DNA of 64,000 bases from Saccharum officinarum (Eukaryota; Streptophyta; Magnoliopsida; Poales; Poaceae). The position numbers were made by a program, and so were the translations under genes. Positions within the stretch are counted from its first letter, which is position 1; every line of letters starts with the position of its first letter. The notes beneath the pieces were generated by a model that was given only the letters and a program-made list of their open reading frames with translations, was not told where the DNA came from and did not search any database. Shown piece by piece: positions 1-9,735 of the stretch. Location: positions 5,111,831 to 5,175,830 of the forward strand of contig CM036231.1 of NCBI GenBank assembly GCA_020631735.1. The letters run 5' to 3'.

Positions 1-1678
1 TATTGTGCATTCATACAATAGGTGCACCGGAGGGGGTAACACTCCTCGAATTCGAGCCTGTGATTCCGGAGGAGGACCAGGAGCAGCAGGAGCCCGAGGA
101 TCCAGCAGGCGAAGGAGTGCCCGCAGACGACCTTCCTGAGTGTCCAGACCACCGGCCCTCGATGTTTCTGAAAGGCAAGCCCCGGTGCATGCTGAACCTA
201 CTGATTTATAAATTAATCTTGAGTACTTTTAATTGTTTACTGCATTAAGTTGTAGGAGTTATATGAAAACACTTGTTGCATTATACCTGTCCTTGTCCAG
301 ATATCGTACTGAATCCTATATTAGGTGTAGGCACGTGTCAATGCTTAGCCCTGCTTAGTACGGTAGAAGTCGGGTGATTTCCGGTCATCCGCGAGATGTA
401 GGAAGGAGTCGCGAGTGGCTTATGGCTATCGTGATGGAACCATGCTTAATAATGAAATCGAGACCGGACGGGAGTTCGATAGTACAGCCGCAAGACACTT
501 CACGTCTTGGGTGTGGAGCTATGCCCGTCTGAGTCGTTTAAGGACCGATTCGCTGTACGTCCTTGAGTCATGTTGAACGCAGTCTAACACTTAGTTGGCC
601 GGATAAGTCGTTCCGACCGCGAAGCCGAGTAATGTGGTTCAGGCCGGGAATCGAATGGTAGGTTGCTTCTTGGAGGAGAGAAAGGATGTGCTTGGGGACA
701 TTGGCGTGAGACCAAGGGGGGGTTAGAGTCCCTATCACCTGGCAGAGTGTCGCCCTTGGGGTCGCGACATTATTCGGACCCGCGATTCCTGAATCATATG
801 AAACGGTGGCTTGTGCGACCCTGGCAGGGGCCTGCGCGGTGAGTGTTAGAAATACCCCTCCAGCTGGATAGGAATTCGATTCGAATCGCCGTCGCTCCCG
901 GTTAGTGAGCACTTGACTTGAGCAGCGGCAACGTAGAACTCATTAAATGAACTGGTGGTTAAGGGAATGATACAATGTTGCCATAATGATATACCTGCTA
1001 TGGATATAATAATAATGTTGTTTGATTATAATCAAGTGCATGTTTAGTACAGGTGCTAAGATAGATGACAGGTAAATGCTAAAAATAACTGCTAGTACAG
1101 ATTATAAGAGTTTCAATTACTTATGCCTTTATGCAAAAATGTTATGTCAGCTAGCCTCTTATGTAAGCCTTGCATAATCCTTGGTGTCACTTTATTTCTG
1201 GTTTTCGACGGGTAAGTCTAGCTGAGTACATTCCAGTACTCAGGGTTTATTCCCTCCTGTTGCAGATGACATGCTTTATCAGGGCTTCTGCAAGACGTGT
1301 CTCCACCCTGCGGGTGAGGATGACTAGATCACAAGGGCGTGATCGTCTTTATGTACTTTCCTCATGCTTTTGCGGGTTGTTGATCATCCAGACTGGCAGT
1401 ATTTAATTAACTAGTGTGTGTTATGCTTCCGCTACTTTCAAACTTGGTTTGTAATAATTGCTACTCCGTTTGTGTAAACTTATTTCAGCACTACTTGTGA
1501 AATGTAACGTATGATGTTGTATGTTGAATGATGCGATCCTGGTTGTAAGCGAGTTGGTTTGAAATCCTTCGTGGTTTCGATTGACTACCGGGATTATATG
1601 GGCTCAAGTTCGAAAATTTGAGCGCTTCGGTGCTTGTTTTTGTACTTGTGCTCTTATAATTTGGTCGGTTCTGTTACA
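1..1678 (+). mobile_element. Tekay-like Ty3 LTR A (3' part), inserted in Sirevirus pol
   Basis: This stretch reads as the 3' part of a long LTR; its left end lies outside the window. It ends in TTCTGTTACA at 1678, and the next bases (GACAT) resume the Sirevirus pol reading frame. Blocks match the young Tekay LTR at 55681-58943: an acidic coding-like stretch ending in a GGCAAGCCCCG motif near 173, and a TTAAGGACCG block near 538. A closer relative is LTR B at 5552-6587, alignable over about 1 kb. No primer-binding site follows 1678, so it is a 3' LTR or a solo LTR. I assign it to Tekay by similarity; no domains are visible. Confidence 0.7.
22..173 (+). other. Acidic coding-like segment within LTR A
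   Basis: An open frame rich in Glu, Asp and Pro runs from the window edge and contains the run PEEDQEQQEPEDPAGEG. It ends in Gly-Lys-Pro-Arg exactly where a candidate donor (CCCCG|GTGCAT, about 179) begins. A TTGTAG acceptor near 255 is followed by GAGTTATATG. The same arrangement recurs at 57448-57665 in a diverged LTR. There may be a candidate CAATAG acceptor just before 22. Function is unknown; a chance open frame in an LTR cannot be excluded from one copy alone. Confidence 0.35.
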
Positions 1679-2458
1679 GACATGATCAAGAAGTTTGGAT
1701 TGCAAGATGCTAAGCCAATGAGCACACCAATGGGCTCTAATGATCAATTGAGTATTGATAATAGTGGAAATATGGTAGATCAAAAGCAATACCGGTCCAT
1801 GATTGGAAGTTTGCTCTATGTCACCGCTTCTAGGCCGGATGTGATGTTTAGTGTATGCAAGTGTGCAAGATATCAAGCTTCACCTAGAGAAAGTCACTTG
1901 AAAGCAACCAAGAGGATATTGAGATATCTAAAGGGCACTCATGATGTTGGATTATGGTATCCCAAGGGGTCTAATTTTGAGTTGATTGGATATTCGAACT
2001 CCGACTATGGTGGATGCAAGATTGATAGAATGAGCACAAGTGGCACTTGTTAATTGCTTGGAAGGTCTCTTGTTTCATGGTCATCAAAGAAACAAAATAG
2101 TGTTGCACTATCTACCGCCGAGGCCAAATACATTAGTGCCGGTAGTTGTTGTGCACAATTGCTTTGGATGAAAGCCACCTTGAATGACTTTGGAATTAAA
2201 TTCAAGAATGTACCTTTGTTGTGTGATAATAAAAGTGCTATCAAGATGACACAAAATCCGGTTCAACATTCAAGAACCAAGCACATTGACATAAGGCATC
2301 ACTTCATAAGAGACCATCAACAAAAGGGTGATATTAGTATTGAGAGCATTGGCACCAAAGATCAACTAGCCGACATCTTTACAAAGCCACTTGATGAAAA
2401 GAGATTTTACAAGTTGAAGAATGAATTGAACATACTTGACTTCTCCAACTTGAAATGA
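1679..2458 (+). pseudogene. Ty1/copia (Sirevirus-type) pol remnant: RT end and RNase H
   Basis: The remnant begins in the copia reverse transcriptase C-terminal region (DMIKKFGLQDAKPMSTPMG) and runs through the connection segment (YRSMIGSLLYVTASRPD) into RNase H (LSTAEAKYISAG, LLCDNKSAI, RTKHIDIRHHFIRD). It ends with the usual ADIFTKPLDEKRF tail and TGA at 2456-2458. One in-frame TAA at 2051-2053 interrupts the RNase H part; the frame is otherwise open on both sides. Integrase and most of RT are missing to the left because LTR A was inserted here. It belongs with the PPT cluster and 3' LTR that follow. Confidence 0.88.
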
Positions 2459-3538
2459 GTGCACCCCTACATTCTTATATGACATACCTCTCCTCCAACA
2501 TAGCAAGGTAAAGTTGTTTGGCATATCATTCATACTTTGCTAAGGACATGTTTAGAACATATAGACATATTTACATGACAAATAGGCTCATTCATGAAAA
2601 TCAAATAATTTTGATGTATATATGGTACCACTATTGCTTCTATGTTTGATTGATCTAGTGGTAGCATATGACATGTTTGTGGGCTTGCAAATCTAGTGTT
2701 GAATCTAGAAAATAAGCTCATGATGTGTAATTCAACATGGTCAAGATAACCCTTATACTTTATGAGGTGTGAAAAAGCTTGTCCTTGGATCAAACCGAAT
2801 TACATATTCTAGGCAAGTAATCTAGATTGAACCATAATTTGGACTCCCTCATAATTGATTGACTTATCTCTCACTAAAATTGGCACCTTTTTGGTGATTG
2901 TTGACAAAGGGGGAGAGAAAAGTCACAAAGATATTGCAAAGAGGGAATAAGATATAATAAGGGGGAGAGAAAAGTCACAGGGGAGAGAAAAGTTACAAAG
3001 GGAGAGAAATCAAGGGATCAATTAAATTTGAGCACACAAGTAGGGGGAGCAAGCTCATGGATTACTTGTTGCACTTGTATGTGCATTAACATGATAAATT
3101 GTTGCATTGCAAAGCTTAAATTCATATTCATGATTGTTTGGTGTTTGCTAGAAATAGAACTTGAATGATGATTTGTTGAGAGTAGCTTTACAAGCGGTAT
3201 CTAGACACCTTGGCTTATAATGTTGATCTCACGGGGTACTTTAGTGTTTGTGATCTTTATAAGTGATATATTACAAATGGTGTCTAGCTACGCCGATGCT
3301 AAGGATGGTATATAAAGGCAACTCCGATTGGTATCACGCTTCAAAGGTCCATTCTATATACCTTAGCATCAATTTGATAGTAGTAACTCTCTCAAATTTC
3401 AAATCCATACATATGTGCATAATTGAACCAAACTCATGGAAGCACATATGTAGGGGGAGCTAATACTATCGAAATTGAAAATTGATTTCATTTCATATCT
3501 TTGTGATGGTTGTCATCAATTACCAAAAAGGGGGAGAT
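2459..3538 (+). mobile_element. Sirevirus 3' untranslated region with multiple polypurine tracts
   Basis: This is the spacer between pol and the 3' LTR. It contains several GGGGGAG-type polypurine tracts, near 2909, 2961, 2980, 3043 and 3453, and the final one (AAAAAGGGGGAGAT, about 3525-3538) directly abutting the LTR. Repeated polypurine tracts before the 3' LTR are a published Sirevirus hallmark. No gene is seen here; small open frames are not conserved-looking. Confidence 0.75.
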
Positions 3539-4192
3539 TGAAAGCCCAAGTTTGGTTTTGGTAATTAATGACACCAAGTTGCTAATGCCATGTGTTAAGT
3601 GTTTTGAGTTAGGCATAAGCAACACATGTGATGAAGGTGTATGTGGCAAGGTGTGGTGGCCACAAGATCACAAAGAGATGGTGCATGGACATGAAATGAT
3701 GATCATGGTGGAGATGCACATAAAAGGAAGGACATGATGATCAAGTGGAAGAGAAAGATCTAAGAGCGCAAGACAAAGGTATAATCATAGGGTTTTCCTT
3801 TTGCCGGTCTAAGATGAGTAGAGAAGTGATTGACCGGGTTTAGGATACATGGCCGACTATCAAGAGGGGCAATCACGGTTAGCTCGGAAATCAAGTGCCA
3901 CTAGATCAATGTCTTGAGCATGTGCATTAGGATCTAGTAAAAAGCTAACATAACGCCTTGAGAAATGATTTATGAAATGCTAACACACATGCACATGGTG
4001 GTGTACACTTGGTGGTGTTAGCACAGTTTGTGAAGGCGGTGGAGTTTAAGCGGTAGAGAGGGGTTTGGGTTCCTCTCTCCCTCCCGCCGAGCTTGCGAGG
4101 CGGGGTTCGGCGCTTTTTGGAGAAGTGAAATGCCTATTTTCTATTGCGCCGGAAGTCGGAAAAGAAACGGAGTCGAACGGAGGTCACAGAGA

Positions 4193-4695
4193 TGACCGGA
4201 CGCTGGACCGGACGCGGTCTCTGTATGACCGGACGCGTTCGGTCAGTGTTCAGCGTCTGCACGGTTTTCAGTTTGATGATCGGACGCGCAGCGCGTCCGG
4301 TCATCCAGGGAGCTTACTGGACTCTAATCGGACGCTGGCACTGTGGCGTCCGGTCAGTTCAACAGCGCGTCCGGTCAGTTCTCCTGAGCGAATCAGAGCG
4401 CGTGACCGGCGCGTCCGGTCCCTCACGTAACCGGAGCGTCCGGTCAGGCGTCCAGAAGGGTAGAACGAAGCGGAGTAACGATCGGACGCGCGGCGCGTCC
4501 GGTCACAAGCGATCGGACGCGTCCGGTCTTAACGGGAGCATACTGGAATGCGACCAGACGCGGGCACTGTCGCGTCTGGTCAATCGGTTCAGCGCGTCCG
4601 GTCACGGCAACGGCTAGTTCTGACACGCACTGTTTCTTGCTGTCGTGTAGTGACCGGACGCGTCCGGTCACCCTGACCGGAGCGTCCGGTCAGTG
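4193..4695. repeat. Palindromic CpG-rich array in Sirevirus LTR
   Basis: Many full and half copies of the 18-bp perfect palindrome GACCGGACGCGTCCGGTC, centred on ACGCGT, lie at irregular spacing. The array ends about 50 bp before the TATA box, a position expected for an enhancer or silencer. Equivalent arrays occur at 51170-51690 and, in reverse orientation, 53510-53990. Confidence 0.85.
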
Positions 4696-4742
4696 CGTTT
4701 TTCACTGCGTCGTCTGTAACGGCTAGCTGCGTACCCATTCGC

Positions 4743-4750
4743 TATAAATA
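4743..4750 (+). promoter_or_regulatory. LTR TATA box
   Basis: TATAAATA lies in the middle of the Sirevirus LTR, immediately downstream of the palindromic array. It is the likely core promoter marking the U3/R boundary a few tens of bases downstream. Confidence 0.6.
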
Positions 4751-5551
4751 GAGGTTGGCCGGGGTTTGAGGGTAACTCTTGCACATTTTGAGATATAGAG
4801 ACATACTTTGAGCTAGAGAACAACCCCTCCACTCATCTCTTTGCATAGTTGCACATCTTGAGTGAGATTGAGTGAGATTCAAGTGCATTGCTTGAGAGTT
4901 GCATTCTAGAGGCACTTGATCTTCGAGTTGCTGCGGATTTCTTGTTACTCTTCCGTGTTTCCCGACACGGTAGACGGCTTGGAGCAGCGGAGGTGATTGA
5001 GCTCGCAATTGGAGATTATTGGAGCCTTCACCAAGTGTTGTAAGGGGTTCTTGATCCTTCCCCGCGGGAGTTCGCAAATTGGATACTCTAGTGGAGCTCG
5101 TGGCTTGGAGGATCCCCATCTTGTGTGCGGTTGTGCGGCGCCCGCCGAGGGCTCGACTCTTGATAGTCGATTAGCTCGCGAACCGACAAGTGGGTGTATC
5201 GCCACAACGGGGAGTAGCTTGCCGGGAAGCAAGTGAACCTCGGGATAAATTCTTGTGTCATTCTCTTCCCGAGGATTTCTCTTGTATGATTGATTGATTG
5301 GTATTTCTCTTCTCTTCACGGCGGTATAATCACTCGAAGCTCTTCTCTCGTATTACTTCTCGTTTCTAGCTTATAGTTGTTGTTGTGTTTAGTGAATAGC
5401 CTTGTACTAGACTTGTGTAGGTGGCTTGCTTAATTAGTTAGAGCTAGTGCTTTTGCCTCGCCACCTTTCGTACTAACTCGTGGTTAAGTAATTCTTGTAG
5501 AAGTTTTAATTAGGCTATTCACCCCCCCCTCTAGCCTATTTGGACCTTACA

Positions 5552-6587
5552 TTAAGGACCGACCGTTGTTGGGCCTCGAGTCATATTGAACGCATGCCTT
5601 ACATTTAGCTGGCTGAATAATGTACCTTTTGACCGCGAAGCTGGGAGATTATTCGGGCCGAGTGGATTGCCCGCAACGCACTGTACCGGAGCAGTAGTGG
5701 CAGGATACGGGGGCGCGATGATAAGGCCAAAGAGCAGTCGGGCGGCCCCCGGGTACATGTGGTTCCTGACAAGCTCGCGACTTTACCTGAATGGTTGACT
5801 CGGTGACCAACACCTCACTTTAGCGGGTGAGTGAGGTTTGTGTGAGAAATAAATTACCAGCTGGTTAATAATCGATTCGAATCGCCATCGTTCACTGGAT
5901 AGTGAACACTTGACTTGAGTGACTTCATCGTAGTAATTCTGATGGAACACTTGGACAGTTATATGGTATATGACATGATTAAGATTGTTAATGATCATTG
6001 GTTATCCTTACCTGTTTAATTACATGTTACTCTAGTACAGGTGCAAATGTAGTTGACAGGTTAATAAAGATTTAACTTGATGCAAAGCTTTTGGAAAGAT
6101 TCTTTAAATGCTAAAAATGCCTTTTGCAAATGAGTCAGGGCTTTGTTCCCACTTGTTGCAGATGGGCAGATGTATTACGGCTACTGTATCAACTGCCTTT
6201 ATCCTGCGATGGGAGAAGCTTAGGACCATGGGCAATGGTCATTCACTATATCTCGTCTAATGCTTTTGTTGGAAGATGATCATGAGCTGGCACTTTATTT
6301 CGAACTCTGTGTGAGTGTGTGATTTGAATTAAATGCTTCCGCTACTTCTATTTGAAACTGATTTGTAATAACTATGTTTAAACTCCGATGTATTTGCGAC
6401 GCGAACTTTTATGTAACTTGTAATGGTGACCGCTGAACTTATTACGATCTTGGCTGGTATGTAAGTTGGTTTGAAATTCGTCGTGATTTCACGGACTACC
6501 GGGTTATACGAGCTTAAGTTTGCTAAATCGTCTGCTCGGTGGATGATTTTCTTACTTAATCTCGTATAATTGGTCGGTTCTGTTACA
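5552..6587 (+). mobile_element. Tekay-like Ty3 LTR B (right part), host of the Sirevirus insertion
   Basis: Sequence resumes at TTAAGGACCG, the same block found in LTR A (about 538) and in the Tekay 5' LTR (about 57944). It stays collinear with LTR A to its end, TCTGTTACA at 6587. No primer-binding site follows, so it is a 3' or solo LTR whose left part lies outside the window or was lost. It ends about 660 bp upstream of the peroxiredoxin Q start codon. Confidence 0.7.
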
Positions 6588-6742
6588 ACAATGATCTTCA
6601 CCGTTGGCTCATGAGTATGTAAGGCTGAGATCTAGCTGGATGTAGGAAAAATCAAGGCATGAGTGAATAAGGTATAGTCTGAGAACTCTGGCCTCGGACT
6701 AACAGGAAAAGTGTGTTTTGTTGGATGTTTGGTGATGGGTTA

Positions 6743-6983
6743 GGCACCGTTTAGATGCCAAAAATTTTGCCAAAGTTTTCAGATTCCTCGTCACATCGAA
6801 TCTTTGAACATATGTATGAAGCATTAAATATAGATAAAAAATAAAACTAATTACACAGTTCAGATTCCTCGTCACATCGAATCTTTTAAGCCTAATTAGA
6901 CCATGATTGAACAATATTTACCAAATAACAACGAAACTGCTACAGTAACGTTTCGCCAAAAATTTTGCCAACTAAACAGCCCC
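6743..6983. mobile_element. Tourist-like MITE in the PrxQ upstream region
   Basis: A 241-bp element has imperfect inverted ends (GGCACCGTTTAG at left, CTAAACAGCCCC at right) and is flanked by TTA at 6740-6742 and 6984-6986, the 3-bp target duplication of PIF/Harbinger elements. It is the same family as the elements at 13930, 15074 and 22531 (shared CACATCGAATCTTT core). It ends 260 bp before the PrxQ ATG, so it lies in the likely promoter. Confidence 0.75.
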
Positions 6984-7245
6984 TTAGAGAGAGGGGTTGG
7001 ATGCCATGGCACAAGCCACCAGGACAAGCAAAAACTTCACGAGCAGCAGCAAAGGGCAGCAAGGTGTGCCACGTCGGCACAAACCCCCCTCACATCTCAT
7101 CCTGAATTCCTGATATCCCCTCCCCTATCAGCCAACCATCGCAAGATGTTTGTTTCCAGCGGTAGCACGAGAAAGGAGAAGCCAATAGGGCCATAGCTAG
7201 AGAGCAGCCGCAGCAGCAGAGGCCTCACCTGAAGCTCCATCCGCC

Positions 7246-8492
7246 ATGGCATGCACGCCCGCTACGGCCTGCTGCAAGCCTTCCCTGGTGCTGGCGCCGC
7301 GGGCGTCGTCCCGCGGCTCGGCGGCCCGCGCGCAGGCGGCGCTCCTCTGCACGCCCTCCACCTCTGCGTTCCGCGGCCTCCGGGCGCCCGCATCCGCCGC
7401 GCCGGCCCCGCCGCGCTGGCGCCGCTCGGCGGCGTCCACGGGCATCGTCTGCGGCAAGGTACGTGTCATCATAGCTCCCCCGCGGAAATGGCGTGCGTAC
7501 GTTCGGGCATATTCCGTGACGTCCGCCGGTGGTGGATTCGTATTTCGTGGTGGTTGATTGATTTGATAGTCGTGGTTTGGGTGCAGGTGAGCAAGGGCAA
7601 CGTGCCCCCGAACTTCACTCTCAAGGACCAGAACGGCAAGCCCGTGTCGCTGAACAAGTTCAAGGGCAAGCCCGTCGTCGTCTACTTCTACCCCGCCGAC
7701 GAGACGCCCGGATGCACAAAGCAGGTCAGCTTCCTTCCTGCGCAAATGCCTGCCGTGCCGATACTTTACTGAAACTCTGAAACCATGCGTCTATTTTGTT
7801 GCCTCCAAGAAATAGCAAGAAACTCTGAAACCATCTGTTTTGTTGCCTCCAAAAAATATCAAGGAACTCTGAAACAAAGGCATATCTGTTTCTTGCAAAG
7901 GGAAAAGCCTCGCAATTTGTAGAATGGAAGCACCCAAGGGAAGGCTGACCCAAAAGTAGTTGTTTCTGCTTGGTTTCCATGCCTTTAGTTGACTTTTGAC
8001 GTTTTAGAAGCAAAAAAAAAAAAAAAAGTAGCCCTGGAAAGCCCAACCAAAAGCACCCTGAAACTGATGTATGCAAGTCGCCAAATTGCCTGAAATTAGC
8101 GTCTGTATGTATCTGACCTCCACCCACCAATCCTCTAATCTGCGCTATACTATATACCGCGGTTGCTACATCTACATATGCAGGCGTGCGCGTTCAGGGA
8201 CTCGTACGAGAAGTTCAAGAAGGCCGGGGCGGAGGTGATCGGCATCAGCGGCGACGACGCGGCGTCGCACAAGGCGTTCGCGCAGAAGTACCGGCTGCCG
8301 TTCACGCTGCTGAGCGACGACGGGAACCGCGTGCGCAAGGAGTGGGGCGTCCCCGCCGACCTGTTCGGCACGCTCCCCGGGCGGCAGACGTACGTGCTGG
8401 ACAAGCAGGGCGTCGTGCAGTACATCTACAACAACCAGTTCCAGCCCGAGAAGCACATCGGCGAGACGCTCAAGATCCTGCAGGGCCTATGA
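7246..8492 (+). CDS. PRXQ: Peroxiredoxin Q, chloroplast thioredoxin-dependent peroxidase (3 exons)
   Basis: Exons read 7246-7458, 7587-7724 and 8184-8492, all with GT..AG introns, giving 219 residues. Residues 1 to about 67 look like a chloroplast transit peptide (Ala, Ser and Arg rich, few acidic residues). The mature part is an AhpC/TSA thioredoxin fold starting near VPPNFTLKDQNGKPVSL. The peroxidatic Cys114 lies in PADETPGC and the resolving Cys119 five residues later (CTKQAC), the bacterioferritin-comigratory/PrxQ arrangement; intron 2 falls between these two cysteines. The family reduces H2O2 and organic peroxides in the plastid using thioredoxin. The ATG has a good context (CCGCCATGGC). 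Length fits plant PrxQ. No frame damage is seen. Confidence 0.95.
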
Positions 8493-9494
8493 GCTAGCTC
8501 ATGACACCCTGCTGCCTGCCGCCCTCCGCCATGCGCGTTCCGTCAAGGCGTCAATCCGTGTCTGTAAAAGGACCGGACTATGTAATGTATGTAGTGTAAT
8601 CAAGAGCTGACGATTTGTTCGATCCTTCAGTCTAATATCATATCAGACGACCCTGGCTCGTTTGATCGACCAGCCTCTTCCTGTTTGTCATGGTCAGTTT
8701 CAGTTGTACTGCTTGTGTGATCGGCAGTCTCAGATGTTGAAGCCCATTGAACCCAAATGGGGTATTTTACATGTGCAATTTTCTCCCTTGTAAAAATAGA
8801 CAAGGCAGTTCGTGCGAAACGTGTATGCGCCGCATATTTCTGAATCAATCAGACGCCACGCACGGGAGCTGGAGATTTCTGACCTCGACACCACAGGCCG
8901 AATTCAGCAAATCCTAACGGACACGCTACGTAGCGATGGAACGCAAGGCACGCACGTCTGAAACTGAAACTTTTACCCCCTATACATACTGCTGCTACTG
9001 CTGTTTTCTATCTTCACACGCCCCCCTGGGAAATGTATCATCCAGCAGTCAGAATTTTGCTCCACAGTCGGCACATCCATCTGTCGAGGTAAAGCCTGCG
9101 CTGCTTGGCTGTTTCCAACCACACAACCAACCGTCCGTGCGCATGTTCCAGTTGCCCCGTCACTTGCTAGTCGTCCTCGTCCCCGGCCGCCTCATCTCGC
9201 TATTCTCGCCTCGCCGCAGGAGAGAATACAGTACGCCGAAAGGCATCAGCATCCGGACCGGACCGCACCGACTTGACGGTGGCGGCTCCCAAAATTGATA
9301 GGGGCACCGGGCACCGGCAGCGTGGACTCAAACAAAAGGGCACCATATAATAAAGCCTCCTAATCTCCGAGGATTTGACATCTGAACTCCAAACCGTTTC
9401 CTCGTTTTCTTTTTTGATGAAGTCGACTCTAAAGGTGTTGGTAGCTATCTCACGGTGCATAAAAATAATTAACACACATGACATTTGTTAACAT
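8493..9494. other. PrxQ 3' flank and intergenic spacer
   Basis: The first 150 bases probably are the PrxQ 3'UTR (TGTAATGTATGTAGTGTAATC near 8580). Beyond that I see no convincing gene, only short unsupported open frames and no recognisable repeat ends. Confidence 0.5.
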
Positions 9495-9735
9495 ATACTC
9501 TGCTTCGTCCCAAAACAAATCAACTACTAGAGCTACTCTAAGTCAAACTATCTTAAATTCTTGAGTTTGATAAATTTTATAGGGAATAGTAAGATGTATG
9601 ACACCAAATAAGTACATTAAGAAAAATATATTTCAGGGTGTATATATGTCAATTTAGTGTCAAATAAATAATGATGCCATTTTCCATTTTTCAAAACTTT
9701 AAATAATTTGATTTAACATAAACTTAGAAGTTCTT

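Larger units (their letters stand above)
3539..5551 (+). mobile_element. Sirevirus 3' LTR (2013 bp)
   Basis: The LTR starts TGAAAGCCCAAG directly after the polypurine tract and ends GGACCTTACA at 5551, giving TG...CA termini. It holds a dense array of GACCGGACGCGTCCGGTC-type palindromes (about 4193-4695) just upstream of a TATA box (TATAAATA, 4743-4750). Its 3' end has the CACCCCCCCCTCTAGCC block seen also in the LTRs at 50587 and 52530. The flanking bases TTAAG at 5552-5556 belong to the host LTR B. Confidence 0.85.

Noticed and set aside
7197..7745. Minus-strand frame across PrxQ exons and intron
   Set aside because: It is antisense to a well-supported gene and crosses an intron without splice logic.
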